From CAVWCQ01 sp963753545 (GTDB lineage: Bacteria > Chloroflexota > Anaerolineae > Aggregatilineales > Aggregatilineaceae), in assembly GCA_963753545.1 (NCBI GenBank), contig CAVWCQ010000008.1, positions 1,798,001 through 1,862,000 on the forward strand: a DNA stretch of 64,000 bases, in the 5' to 3' direction. Both the position numbers and the translations under genes were made by a program. Positions within the stretch are counted from its first letter, which is position 1, and each line of letters opens with the position of its first letter. Of this stretch, positions 56,354 to 64,000 are shown piece by piece. The notes under the pieces are model-generated. The model ran no database searches. It saw only the letters and a list, made by a program, of their open reading frames with translations, and had not been told where the DNA came from.

Positions 56354-56725
56354 TTAGCCGTTGTTCGTGGTGTCAACGCACCAATCGCCGCTCTTCTTCT
56401 TCATGGGTATCGGCAGGGTGAGCGGGACAGATTGGCCTTCGCTTTCCATCGTACCGCTGACAACGACGGTGGCAGAATTATCTTTCTTGTCCTGCTCCTT
56501 GTACTTGAGGTCCGAGAATTTGACGCTAACCCCTGTCATCTGATTGAGTTCCTCGTCGGTGGGTTTAGTGCAGGCGAGATCTGTCATCTTATTCTTATCG
56601 CCTTTTTCCCAGGCATTCATGAAGTCTTTGGCGACATCAGTCGGACTTTTGCCACCCCCTCCACAGGCTGTGAGCGCGCTTATGGCCAATACAACTAAAA
56701 TCAAACCAGAGATGAACCTTTTCAT
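56354..56725 (-). CDS. DUF4878-like lipoprotein
   Basis: 123 residues from ATG 56725 (MKRFISGLILVV), preceded by AAGGAGG. Lipobox ISALTAC gives a membrane anchor, then a GGGG spacer and a cystatin/NTF2-like small domain (SPTDVAKDFMNAWEKGDKNK ... VVVSGTMESEG ... DWCVD). Two cysteines after the lipobox could form a disulfide. Its start lies inside the 3' end of the fbp frame (about 89-base overlap). Confidence 0.8.
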   Translation of the reverse strand: MKRFISGLILVVLAISALTACGGGGKSPTDVAKDFMNAWEKGDKNKMTDLACTKPTDEELNQMTGVSVKFSDLKYKEQDKKDNSATVVVSGTMESEGQSVPLTLPIPMKKKSGDWCVDTTNNG

Positions 56726-57857
56726 TGAAGCCTCCTTGAGATTTGACAATATCTGCGATGAGTGGAGCGGTCGCAGGCTGAACTCCATTAGCGGAAGGGC
56801 GGGGGAAGGTGTCCCGCGCCTGTCGATATTTCTCCAGATACTCACCGTCATAGTGCTGGAGAAACCATTCGGCTTTTTGCACCAGATCGCGGTTGCCGAG
56901 AAAAAGGGGGATGCACTGGTGGGTATTGTTGGGAACGATATCCAACACGTCGTCCAAACCATCGGACGCATAGCCACCCGCCTGTGCTGCGATGAAGGCA
57001 AGTGGCTGCGCTTCATAAGTCAGGCGTAGTTTGCCAATTGGCCGTTTGAGATCGCCGGGGTAGAGGAAAACGCCGCCCCGCAGCATGTTTCGGTGAAAAT
57101 CGGCAACCAGGCTGCCAATATAACGGAGAGCCATCGGCGGTCGATCCTCACCGTCCATTCCTTGCAGCCATTCGACATAGCGCTTGATACCGGGCGTCCA
57201 ATCTTTCTCATAACCCTGGTTCACGCTGTAATACTGGCCCGGCGACGGAATCTTGATATCCGGGTGGCTGAGCAGAAACTCGCCTACACTGGGATCGAGC
57301 GTGAAACCATGCACGCCGTGCCCGGTGCTGTAAACCATCATCGTACTCGATCCGTAAATCACATAACCCGCCGCGACCAGCTTCGATCCCGGTTGCAGCA
57401 CATCTTCCATCGAACCGCGCCCCGATCCCGGCGTGATCTTGCGGTGGATGGCGAAGATCGTGCCGATGGAGGCATTGACATCAATATTCGATGAACCGTC
57501 AAGGGGATCGTAGATCAGCACATAATAACCGGGAGCGAAGTGATCCGGGATATGCATCAGATCGTCGTGCTCCTCGGAGGCCATCACGCAGACGCGCCCG
57601 GTATGATCGTTCATGCGGAAGATCACATTATCGGCATATACGTCCAGTTTTTGCTGCGTTTCGCCGTGGACGTTCGCGCTGGTTGTTGCACCGAGGATGT
57701 TAGCCAGTCCGGCGCGGGTTGTTTCCCTGGCGATCAACTTGGCAGAGAGGGCGAGGTCGTAAAGCAGGTTGGTCAGATTGCCCGTTGCCGCCGGATAATG
57801 CCGCTCTTGCTCCAAAATATGGCGCTCAATCGTCACTAATCTGGCATGTTCGGGCAT
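56637..57857 (-). CDS. fbp: fructose-1,6-bisphosphatase, class I
   Basis: From ATG 57857 (MPEHARLVTIER), preceded by AGGAGGGG at ten bases. The metal/substrate signature DPLDGSSNIDVNASIG is present, as are YSTGHGVHGF and GGVFLYPGDLKRP. It removes the 1-phosphate from fructose 1,6-bisphosphate in gluconeogenesis. The frame gives 406 residues, longer than the usual 330-350. The last ~55 residues run into the downstream lipoprotein gene and look unlike the family, so the native stop may have been lost or mis-sequenced near 56800. Confidence 0.9.
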   Translation of the reverse strand: MPEHARLVTIERHILEQERHYPAATGNLTNLLYDLALSAKLIARETTRAGLANILGATTSANVHGETQQKLDVYADNVIFRMNDHTGRVCVMASEEHDDLMHIPDHFAPGYYVLIYDPLDGSSNIDVNASIGTIFAIHRKITPGSGRGSMEDVLQPGSKLVAAGYVIYGSSTMMVYSTGHGVHGFTLDPSVGEFLLSHPDIKIPSPGQYYSVNQGYEKDWTPGIKRYVEWLQGMDGEDRPPMALRYIGSLVADFHRNMLRGGVFLYPGDLKRPIGKLRLTYEAQPLAFIAAQAGGYASDGLDDVLDIVPNNTHQCIPLFLGNRDLVQKAEWFLQHYDGEYLEKYRQARDTFPRPSANGVQPATAPLIADIVKSQGGFNEKVHLWFDFSCIGHKRAHSLWRGWQKSD

Positions 57858-57933
57858 ATCCGTCCCCTCCTGCTTCAGCAATCGCTCGTACTTGCGATTG
57901 TGGCATAATCGGGAAAGAACTGGCAAAAAAAAC

Positions 57934-57960
57934 GGCGTGTCGGGACTTTCTCGGCACGCC
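57934..57960 (-). terminator. terminator of the foldase gene
   Basis: GGCGTGTCG / CGGCACGCC with one G-T pair; on the minus strand it is followed by GTTTTTTTTG. It lies 30 bases after the foldase stop. Confidence 0.85.
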
Positions 57961-57990
57961 ATTCTGAGGATATAAATTGGGTGCGGCGAA

Positions 57991-59422
57991 CTAGCCGATG
58001 GGCAGGATATCGCCCAGTAGATCGTTGTAGGCTGGCTGGTCGGGAACGCGATCCGTCCAGTCCGTACGGCGCTCAATCTTGGCGTCCGCCTTGAGGGCAC
58101 TCAGCCAATCGTCAAAGGCTTTTTGCTTGGCGCTGCTGAGTTCGCTGGTGGTCAGAGGACGAACTTCGCGGCCATTCACCTGAATGATGTGATAGCCGAA
58201 TTCGGTTTCGATGGGGCCAATGATCTCGCCAATGGTTGCTGTGGTGACTGCGTCGGCAAATCCGGTCGCATACTTGGTGGGGCTGGCCCAACCCAGTTCA
58301 CCACCATTCGCCGCGCTGCCCGTGTCGTTCGACATGGCAGTCGCGAGGTCAGCGAACGGCTCGCCATTCTGGAGAGCAGCCAAGACTTCATTTGCCTTTT
58401 CCAGCGCGGCAGCTTTCTGTTCCTCGGTTGGAGTGGCAGGCGGCTGGCCCTGCTGCTGTGCGGCAAGCGCGGCGGGGTCAAAGGCGATCAGGATATGGCG
58501 CGCATTGACCTGGAGTTCTTCAGTTGGAACGTCCTTGCCGAGATTTTCCAGCACGGCCTTGCGCAGTGCCTGGGCATAGAAGGCGCTGTATACCACATCG
58601 CGTTCCACGTCCGCTTTCTTTTGCGCCTGGCTGTAATAACGGCTGGTTTCTTTATCAAGCGTCGCCGCCATCTGCGCCGAATCCAGGGTGGGGGAGGGCG
58701 TCGGCGTCAGCGTGATCGTTGGCTCGACGGTTGGCGTCAGTGTTGGGCCAGCGGTTGCGGTGGCTTGGCCTTCAACTGGCGTAGCGGATGGTACGAGAGT
58801 CGCCGTACTCGTTGGCGCTGGCGTGTTGCTGGGCGTGGGTGAGACAAGCAGGGTGGGCGTGATCGATGGTTCGACTGTCGGCTCTTCAGTGCCAACAGGA
58901 GGCAGGCTAAGTCCTGACCGTCTGCGCCATATACTCATCGACCTGGCGCTCAACGGCTGCCTTATCGACCTTGACGTCGCGATCCTTCGCGCCCTGCTTG
59001 ATCAGTATTTCTTCTTCCATCTGATCCAGCACCTGGCTGCCAAAGCTGACTGCGCTTGTATCGGCTAACTGCTGGGCATAGCTGGCAAGTTGATCGCCAC
59101 CATAGCCAAAGTTGTAGAGTTCGCGGATCTGGCTGGCGAATGACCATCGCTCAAACCGGACGCGAGCCTGAAAGTCACTCGTTTTGATTTTGTCGCCGTT
59201 GACGGACGTAATCGCCTGGCGCGGGGTAACAATTTTGTCCCAGCTAATCGCGCCAACCAGGATAATCAGGCTGATGGCGACCAGTATCCCGGTGATAATC
59301 AACACACGCCGTTCCCACATGCGGTCCCGTTCGGCGCGTGATTTATATTCAGTGCGGCGCTTCAAATCTTCTTCTGTCGGCCTCCGGGTACGAGGGCCGC
59401 CCGTTGTGCTCTTTTTTGCCAT
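57991..59422 (-). CDS. membrane-anchored parvulin-type peptidyl-prolyl isomerase (PrsA/SurA-like; one frameshift)
   Basis: About 476 residues. A basic cytoplasmic N-terminus precedes one membrane helix (about 39-62). Then comes a SurA-like N-domain (ITSVNGDKIKTSDFQARV), a long Pro/Thr-rich linker and a parvulin domain (ARHILIAFDP ... ALQNGEPFADLATAMSND ... GGELGWASPTKYATGFADA ... ETEFGYHIIQV). It helps fold secreted proteins outside the membrane. The frame breaks near 58920 (DEYMAQTV to GLSLPPVG) by one extra base. Confidence 0.85.
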
Positions 59423-59457
59423 AAAGATTTATCCTCTGCGAAGGGTTAAGACTCGAA

Positions 59458-59491
59458 AGAGGGGCCCGGTTCACCACGAACCCGCCCCTCT
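59458..59491 (-). terminator. terminator of the rpsF-ssb-rpsR operon
   Basis: AGAGGGGC / GCCCCTCT encloses a second pairing GGTTC / GAACC. On the minus strand it is followed by TTTCGAG. It lies 25 bases after rpsR. Confidence 0.65.
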
Positions 59492-59515
59492 GGTATTGGC
59501 CTGGTGCCGGTCTAC

Positions 59516-59855
59516 CTAGCTACGAATATGCTCATCCGTAAAGGGAAGCAGCGCCAGAAAACGAGCACGCTTGATCTGACGAGCCAGTTGACGCTGGTGT
59601 TTAGACGTCAGTCCTGTCTGGCGGCGGGGCCGAATTTTGCCCCGGTCGGTCATGAAACGGCGCAGCGTATCCACATCCTTGTAGTCAATGACCACTTTGT
59701 TCGCGTGAAAATAATCTTCCTTGCGACGGCGGCTCCGTTGGCGGGAACCACGCCTTTTCGTCGTCTGACCCGTATCCTTCTTCCATATTATCCCGGCGAG
59801 GGCGACCACGTCGTTCCCTGCGTTCGCCGAAATCCATATCATCGTCGTTATACAC
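59516..59855 (-). CDS. rpsR: 30S ribosomal protein S18 (one frameshift)
   Basis: The C-terminal ~65 residues are unmistakable S18: KVVIDYKDVDTLRRFMTDRG, KHQRQLARQIKRARFLALLP. In the S18 frame the N-terminus is nonsense-like, and the coherent start lies in another frame. GTG 59855, with AGGAGG at 59869-59864, gives an acidic then arginine-rich leader (YNDDDMDFGERRERRGRPRR). The two frames join near 59757 in an AAAA run if one base is removed. An essential gene cannot be a pseudogene, so the break is an error or an unusual translation event. Confidence 0.85.
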
Positions 59856-59867
59856 CGAACAATCCTC

Positions 59868-60264
59868 CTAAAATGGGTATTCGTCTGATTCGTTCGGTAT
59901 CGTCTACGTCGTCGATTTCGTGGGCCGGGCGACGATCCCCAAGCAGGATCATCTCGTTGGCAACCAGCTCTGTACGATAGTGCCGTGTGCCGTTTTCATC
60001 TTCCCAACCCCGCGTTTGCAGGCGGCCTTCGACATAAACCTGTTGATTTTTCGTCAGGTGTGTTTTGCAGATTTCGGCCAGGTTGCCCCAGGCTACGACG
60101 TTGAACCACTCGGTTTCTTCACGGCGCTCGCCTTCCGACGAGGTCCATGTCCGGCTGGTTGAAACGCTGAAACTGGCTACGGGCCGACCACTGGGCGTAT
60201 ACCGGAGTTCGGGATCGCGTCCCAGGTTGCCTATAATCATGACTTTGTTCAGACCTCGGCCCAT
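59868..60264 (-). CDS. ssb: single-stranded DNA-binding protein (one frameshift near the C-terminus)
   Basis: The OB fold is intact (MGRGLNKVMIIGNLGRDPEL ... ETEWFNVVAWGNLAEICKTH ... YVEGRLQTRGWEDENG). As read, the protein ends RIPILGGLFGV at 59848, without the acidic interaction tip. One frame over, the end reads ESDEYPF followed by TAG at 59870-59868, the classic acidic SSB tip. Removing one base near 59892 joins them. This TAG is immediately followed by the AGGAGG of rpsR, which confirms the true end. Second gene of rpsF-ssb-rpsR. Confidence 0.9.
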
Positions 60265-60297
60265 GTCGCCCCTGCTCCTACTGCGTGACCATCACCA

Positions 60298-60630
60298 TTA
60301 CTTGGGTTGTTCTTCTTTTTTCTCTTCTTTTTTCTCGTCGTCTTCATCCAGACGCACAACCAGATGGCGGAGCACCCGGTCATTCATGCGCAGGTTGTAT
60401 TCCAGATCAGTGAGCTGTTCAGAAGGATAGTTCATGTGCAGGAATACGTAGTAGCCTTCCCGGAAGTCATTGATCGGATAGGCCAAACGTCGGCGTCCCC
60501 AAAAGTCAACCTTGACGACGGTACCGCCGTGCGCTTCGACCCAACCCTGGACCAAAGTGACGACACCCTGAGTTTCTGTTTCGGGGACGTTGCTGGGAAT
60601 AATAAAGCCCAATTCGTATGGACGATTCAT
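60298..60630 (-). CDS. rpsF: 30S ribosomal protein S6
   Basis: 110 residues from ATG 60630 (MNRPYELGFIIPS). The family pattern is present: VETHG-like VEAHGGTVVKVDFWGRRRLAYPI, EGYYVFLHMNYP and NDRVLRHLVVRL, ending in a Lys/Glu-rich tail. An extended upstream frame is ignored because the S6 fold starts here and GGAG lies upstream. First gene of the operon with ssb and rpsR. Confidence 0.94.
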   Translation of the reverse strand: MNRPYELGFIIPSNVPETETQGVVTLVQGWVEAHGGTVVKVDFWGRRRLAYPINDFREGYYVFLHMNYPSEQLTDLEYNLRMNDRVLRHLVVRLDEDDEKKEEKKEEQPK

Positions 60631-60739
60631 GTCAGGAAAATGTTCTCCTTTCCCTGGGTTTACTCGTCCGGGTTGGGTGGGCACCCGCCGGATGAGTGGA
60701 AAGTGGCCCGTCCGAAAGTCGCGGGCACTAAGCGGAAGA

Positions 60740-60768
60740 AGTCTACCCCAGGTCTTGCCGTTTGGCAA
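60740..60768 (-). promoter_or_regulatory. promoter of rpsF-ssb-rpsR
   Basis: Minus-strand TTGCCA (60768-60763), 17-base spacer, TAGACT (60745-60740), about 110 bases upstream of rpsF. Confidence 0.55.
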
Positions 60769-60984
60769 GGTCCGATCATCCCGCGGCCAATACCCAGTCA
60801 TGCCGTTTTAGCAGATAATCCTTTATGAGAGGATAACTCCCAGATGGCCTACAAATAAAAGAAACGTTTCACCCGGCCCGCTAATCACGCTCCTGTCACG
60901 ATGGGCGGCTACGATAGCTTTGGTCGGTTTCAGAAATCTGTACTAAACTCGCATGGAGAACTCGAAAGGCAAGGAGAGAGAGAC

Positions 60985-63900
60985 ATGCTTAAGCGACCTG
61001 TTTTGATTTTGCTGACAGTGATAGTGCTGGTCACCATGTCAGCTTCCACGGTTTCTGCCCGGCAGGCCATGCCCCAGAACGGCCCCGCCGGATCTTCCCC
61101 TCGTTTTCATACGGATTTGTCCCCAGCAGAACAGCAGTCTGCCATCCAGGCCGTGAACGGTAGTGTGGAAGCCTGGGCGGCGGCTAATATCGGGACGCAT
61201 CCCTGGGTCGATCCCGCCCAGCAGCGCCAGACAACCGCCCAGTGGACGATCCTCGTTCATGTCGCGGCGGACAACAACCTCGAAGGCATGGGCCTCGCCG
61301 ATGTCAACGAAATGGAACTGTCTGGTTCGACCCCTGACGTCAATGTGATCGTTCAGATCGACCGCTCGGCGGATTATGAGAAGGCCGATGGCGACTGGAC
61401 GACCACCCGGCGCTACTACATCCAGCAAGATAAAGACATGAATGTGATCAACTCAACTCTGCTGGAAGATATGGGCGAGCTTGATTCGGGCGCGCCGGAG
61501 ACAATCGTCGATTTTGCGACCTGGGGCATCACCAACTACCCGGCGCAAAAATACATGTTTGTCATGTGGGATCATGGTGGCGCGTGGATCGCCAATTCCA
61601 GTGACGAAGAACTCCGGTAATGAACTCGATGTGCCCAAAATCGTCAGCGCTCTCGAACAGATCAAGGCCAATACGGGTATCGATAAATTTGAACTGATGG
61701 GCTTCGATATGTGCCTGATGGCGCAGTTGGAAGTCTTCCAGAGCATTGCGCCTTATGCGCGTTATTCTGTCGCCTCCGAAGAAGTCGAGCCGGGTCCCGG
61801 CTGGTTCTGGACGTTTCTCGATGAACTGGCGAAAGATCCTACCCAGGATGGGGCGCAGATTGGCCCGAAGATTGTGGATTATTACATGCAGTTCTTCCAG
61901 GATATCTGGCCCTATCATGAAAACGCCTATGGCCTGGGAGCCGTTGATCTAAGCAAAGTGGGCGGTATCGTTGATGCCGTGAATACCTTTGCCTCGGCAG
62001 TTGAAGCCAACCCGGGAGCTGCGCTCAGCCCGATTGCCGACGCGCGCAATAACGCGCTCGCGTATGGTGGCGACGCCGATAATCCCGCCAACTATGATTA
62101 TTTCTCCTCGATTGACCTTTATCGCTTGCAGGAACTGCTCAACGGCATCACGACCGAGCCCGCATTGCAGCAGGCGGCGCAGGGTGTGATGGATGCTATT
62201 CAGGCCATTGTGCTGCACGAGGCCCACAACGACACGCTGGATGGATCGCATGGCGTGGCGATCTACTTCCCGCGCACGCCGAAAGCCTACAACAAATACG
62301 GGCTGAATGAACGGTATCCGGTTGAAGCGCCTGCTGCTATGGCTTCCTGGATTCAGTTCCTGGACGTCTATCACAACACGGCGACGGACACTGTCACCGA
62401 TGCGCCGAATTTGAGCATTACCAGCACCTATCCAGACGTGGTGAGTATCTACCAGCCTGCCATCGTGACGCTGGACGTGTCCGGGCGCGATATCCTGGAA
62501 GTGAACTACGCGGTTACGTATATCACCAGCGAAACCGAGCGTATGGTGCTCGACTACGACTACCTGATCTCGCGCACAACCACTGCCAATGGAGCCGATA
62601 TCGTCAACTGGTCGGACGGCGTGACGACGCGCACCTTTGAGTGGGACGCGGAAGTGCCTGTCTTGACCGACGGTACGGTTTCGACTTACGCTGTGCTGCT
62701 GCCCAACAGCGACAGCCCGGATACAGCCCTGGTCAACGGGGAATATACCTCGGTCGATGGCGGTGATCCGGTTCAGGCGCAGATGACCTTCGACCTGAAC
62801 ACGAAGCAGGCCACGGCGCTGTGGGGCCTCAACCAGACAGCCAGCGGCACCGTGCAGCCGTTCCAGATTCAGATCAAGACGGGTGACCAGTTCCGCCCGC
62901 TGTTGTTGACCCTGGATCAGAATAATGAACTGTCCAGCACCAGCTTCGGTGATACCCTGACGCTGAATACCGATCAGCCCATCACCTTCCAGAAGGTTCC
63001 CGCGCCGAGCGGACAGTACTCGATCAGCTTCGTGGCGTTGAATGTGGCGGGCAATTCGACCCTGGCTGAGTCGTTTATCAATGTCAACAACGATAACCTC
63101 GATCCAGCCCTGCGCGGTTATACAGACCTGACCTACGGCGTGAATTTCCGCTACCCGGCTAACTGGATCCGCCCGCGCTTTACACCGGACGGCAAGCGTC
63201 TGTTCACAGCGGACCTCGCTACGAATACGCTGATGACGCTGTTCCCGTATACCGATGTGACCTCCGCTGAAGAGACGGCGACCGCGGTCAAGAACAGTTG
63301 GAGCGCTCTGCAAGACCTCCAGATTCAGAACGAACGCCCGGTGGATATCAACGGCCTCTCCGCCTACGTAATCGACTATACGTATACATATGAGGGGCAG
63401 GCGCGCACGGGCGCGGTGATCGCCATCTACGTGCCGGATCAGAATGTGGGTTACGGCTTCGACCTCGACGCGCCATCCGATAACCCGGCTCCTGCCCAGG
63501 AAGCGCTCGCCGCGCTGGTCGCCAGCATCAACTTCTTCCCGCCGACCGTAGATGCGGCTCAGACCCAGAGCGACTGGCAGACCGTATCGCTGCCGAACGC
63601 CAACGCCTCGTTCCCCGTTCCTTCCGATTGGGTTGCGGCACAAAGCGGCGACTGGGTTCTCTACGGCCCGGCAGACGACACGTCGGTGTTCGTCGGCGCG
63701 ATCTCGGCACCGTCCACCGGACAGTCCATGCAGGAACTCGCCCAGTTCTGGGCTGATCAACTTCAGGCGGGCGTGACGAACCTGCAAATCTCCGCCTCGC
63801 AGGAATACTATGTCGGCAACCAGAACTGGTATCTCGTGGTCTTTACCTATGACGATACTCAGAAGATGGCTGGGGCATTCTTCGCCACGACGGTTGGTGC

Positions 63901-64000
63901 CCAAGATTACATCTTCTGGATGGAAGCGCCCGATGCCCAGTTCGACCAGCTTTACGCGGATGTCTTCTCGGTGAGCATCGGCGGCTTCGTCTTCGGCGGG
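60985..64000 (+). CDS. secreted clostripain-family (C11) cysteine protease, large (one frameshift, runs off window edge)
   Basis: From ATG 60985 (AAGGAG upstream) with a signal peptide to about SARQA. The C11 caspase-fold core is clear: WTILVHVAADNNLEG, the catalytic histidine in MWDHGGAW near residue 197 and the catalytic cysteine in GFDMCLMAQLE near residue 242. The break near 61608 (SSDEELR stop) is repaired by removing one base; the frame is then open to the window end (over 1,000 codons in all). Beyond the protease domain (to about residue 470) lie beta-rich regions and two similar ~150-residue modules (SYGVNFRYPANW-type and ASFPVPSDW-type) that resemble surface-exposed binding domains. 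Confidence 0.85.

Noticed and set aside
61949..63904. Long open frame (about 650 codons) on the minus strand opposite the C11 protease
   Set aside because: The plus frame is a recognisable protease with signal peptide. The antisense frame is a mirror of its codon bias, rich in Arg/His/Val and without any domain.

Overview
The window looks like a chromosome segment of a moderately GC-rich, free-living bacterium, most likely a member of the Chloroflexota (Anaerolineae-like). This is an inference from content. It carries proline/threonine-linker lipoproteins with SH3, LysM and M23 modules, GAF-rich PPM phosphatases, several standalone serine hydrolases, a clostripain-type protease and a classical rpsF-ssb-rpsR operon. 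No database search was possible.

Layout. 1-12.2 kb: an edge-truncated membrane protein, a NUDIX hydrolase, two tandem class A beta-lactamase-like serine hydrolases, a berberine-bridge-type FAD oxidoreductase, a class C-type serine hydrolase, a TylF-like methyltransferase, an M23 peptidase and an alpha/beta hydrolase. 12.3-17.4 kb: a partner-switching module on the minus strand (STAS protein, HATPase-STAS fusion, six-GAF PPM phosphatase). 17.5-20.9 kb: three overlapping cell-envelope genes (esterase, LysM-M23 lipoprotein, SH3-like membrane protein). 21.0-22.7 kb: an SCP2 protein and a TnpB (IS605/IS1341-type) element. 22.8-30.6 kb: a lipoprotein of about 2,590 residues with two SH3 domains, 21 Ig/cadherin-like repeats and an SGNH-like C-terminus. 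30.8-35.1 kb: small metabolic and hypothetical genes, including NUDIX, L-lactate dehydrogenase and a phosphoribosyltransferase. 35.4-49.8 kb: a one-directional carbohydrate-acid utilisation cluster. 49.8-50.1 kb: an internally deleted relative of the TnpB element. 50.2-56.2 kb: an rRNA locus on the minus strand (16S, a long spacer with a terminator, 23S, 5S, tRNA-Pro). 56.3-64 kb: a lipoprotein, fructose-1,6-bisphosphatase, a parvulin-type foldase, rpsF-ssb-rpsR and a secreted C11 protease cut by the window end.

The carbohydrate cluster reads as one system. A GntR/LacI-type regulator sits behind a near-consensus promoter and palindromic operator. It is followed by a sugar-binding protein and two permeases (no ATPase), then a mannonate-dehydratase-type enolase-superfamily enzyme, an SDR dehydrogenase, an SMP-30 lactonase, a GH38-like protein, a HAD phosphatase and a secreted beta-helix (pectate-lyase-like) protein.

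Two sequence-level oddities dominate. First, fourteen reading-frame breaks are visible, and every one is repaired by removing exactly one base, even in rpsR and ssb. This points to insertion-biased sequence error unless the organism tolerates +1 shifts. Second, the secreted beta-helix gene has four in-frame stops. Each directly follows an ATT isoleucine codon where glutamine (CAA/CAG) is expected, while ATT-CAR pairs in neighbouring genes are intact.
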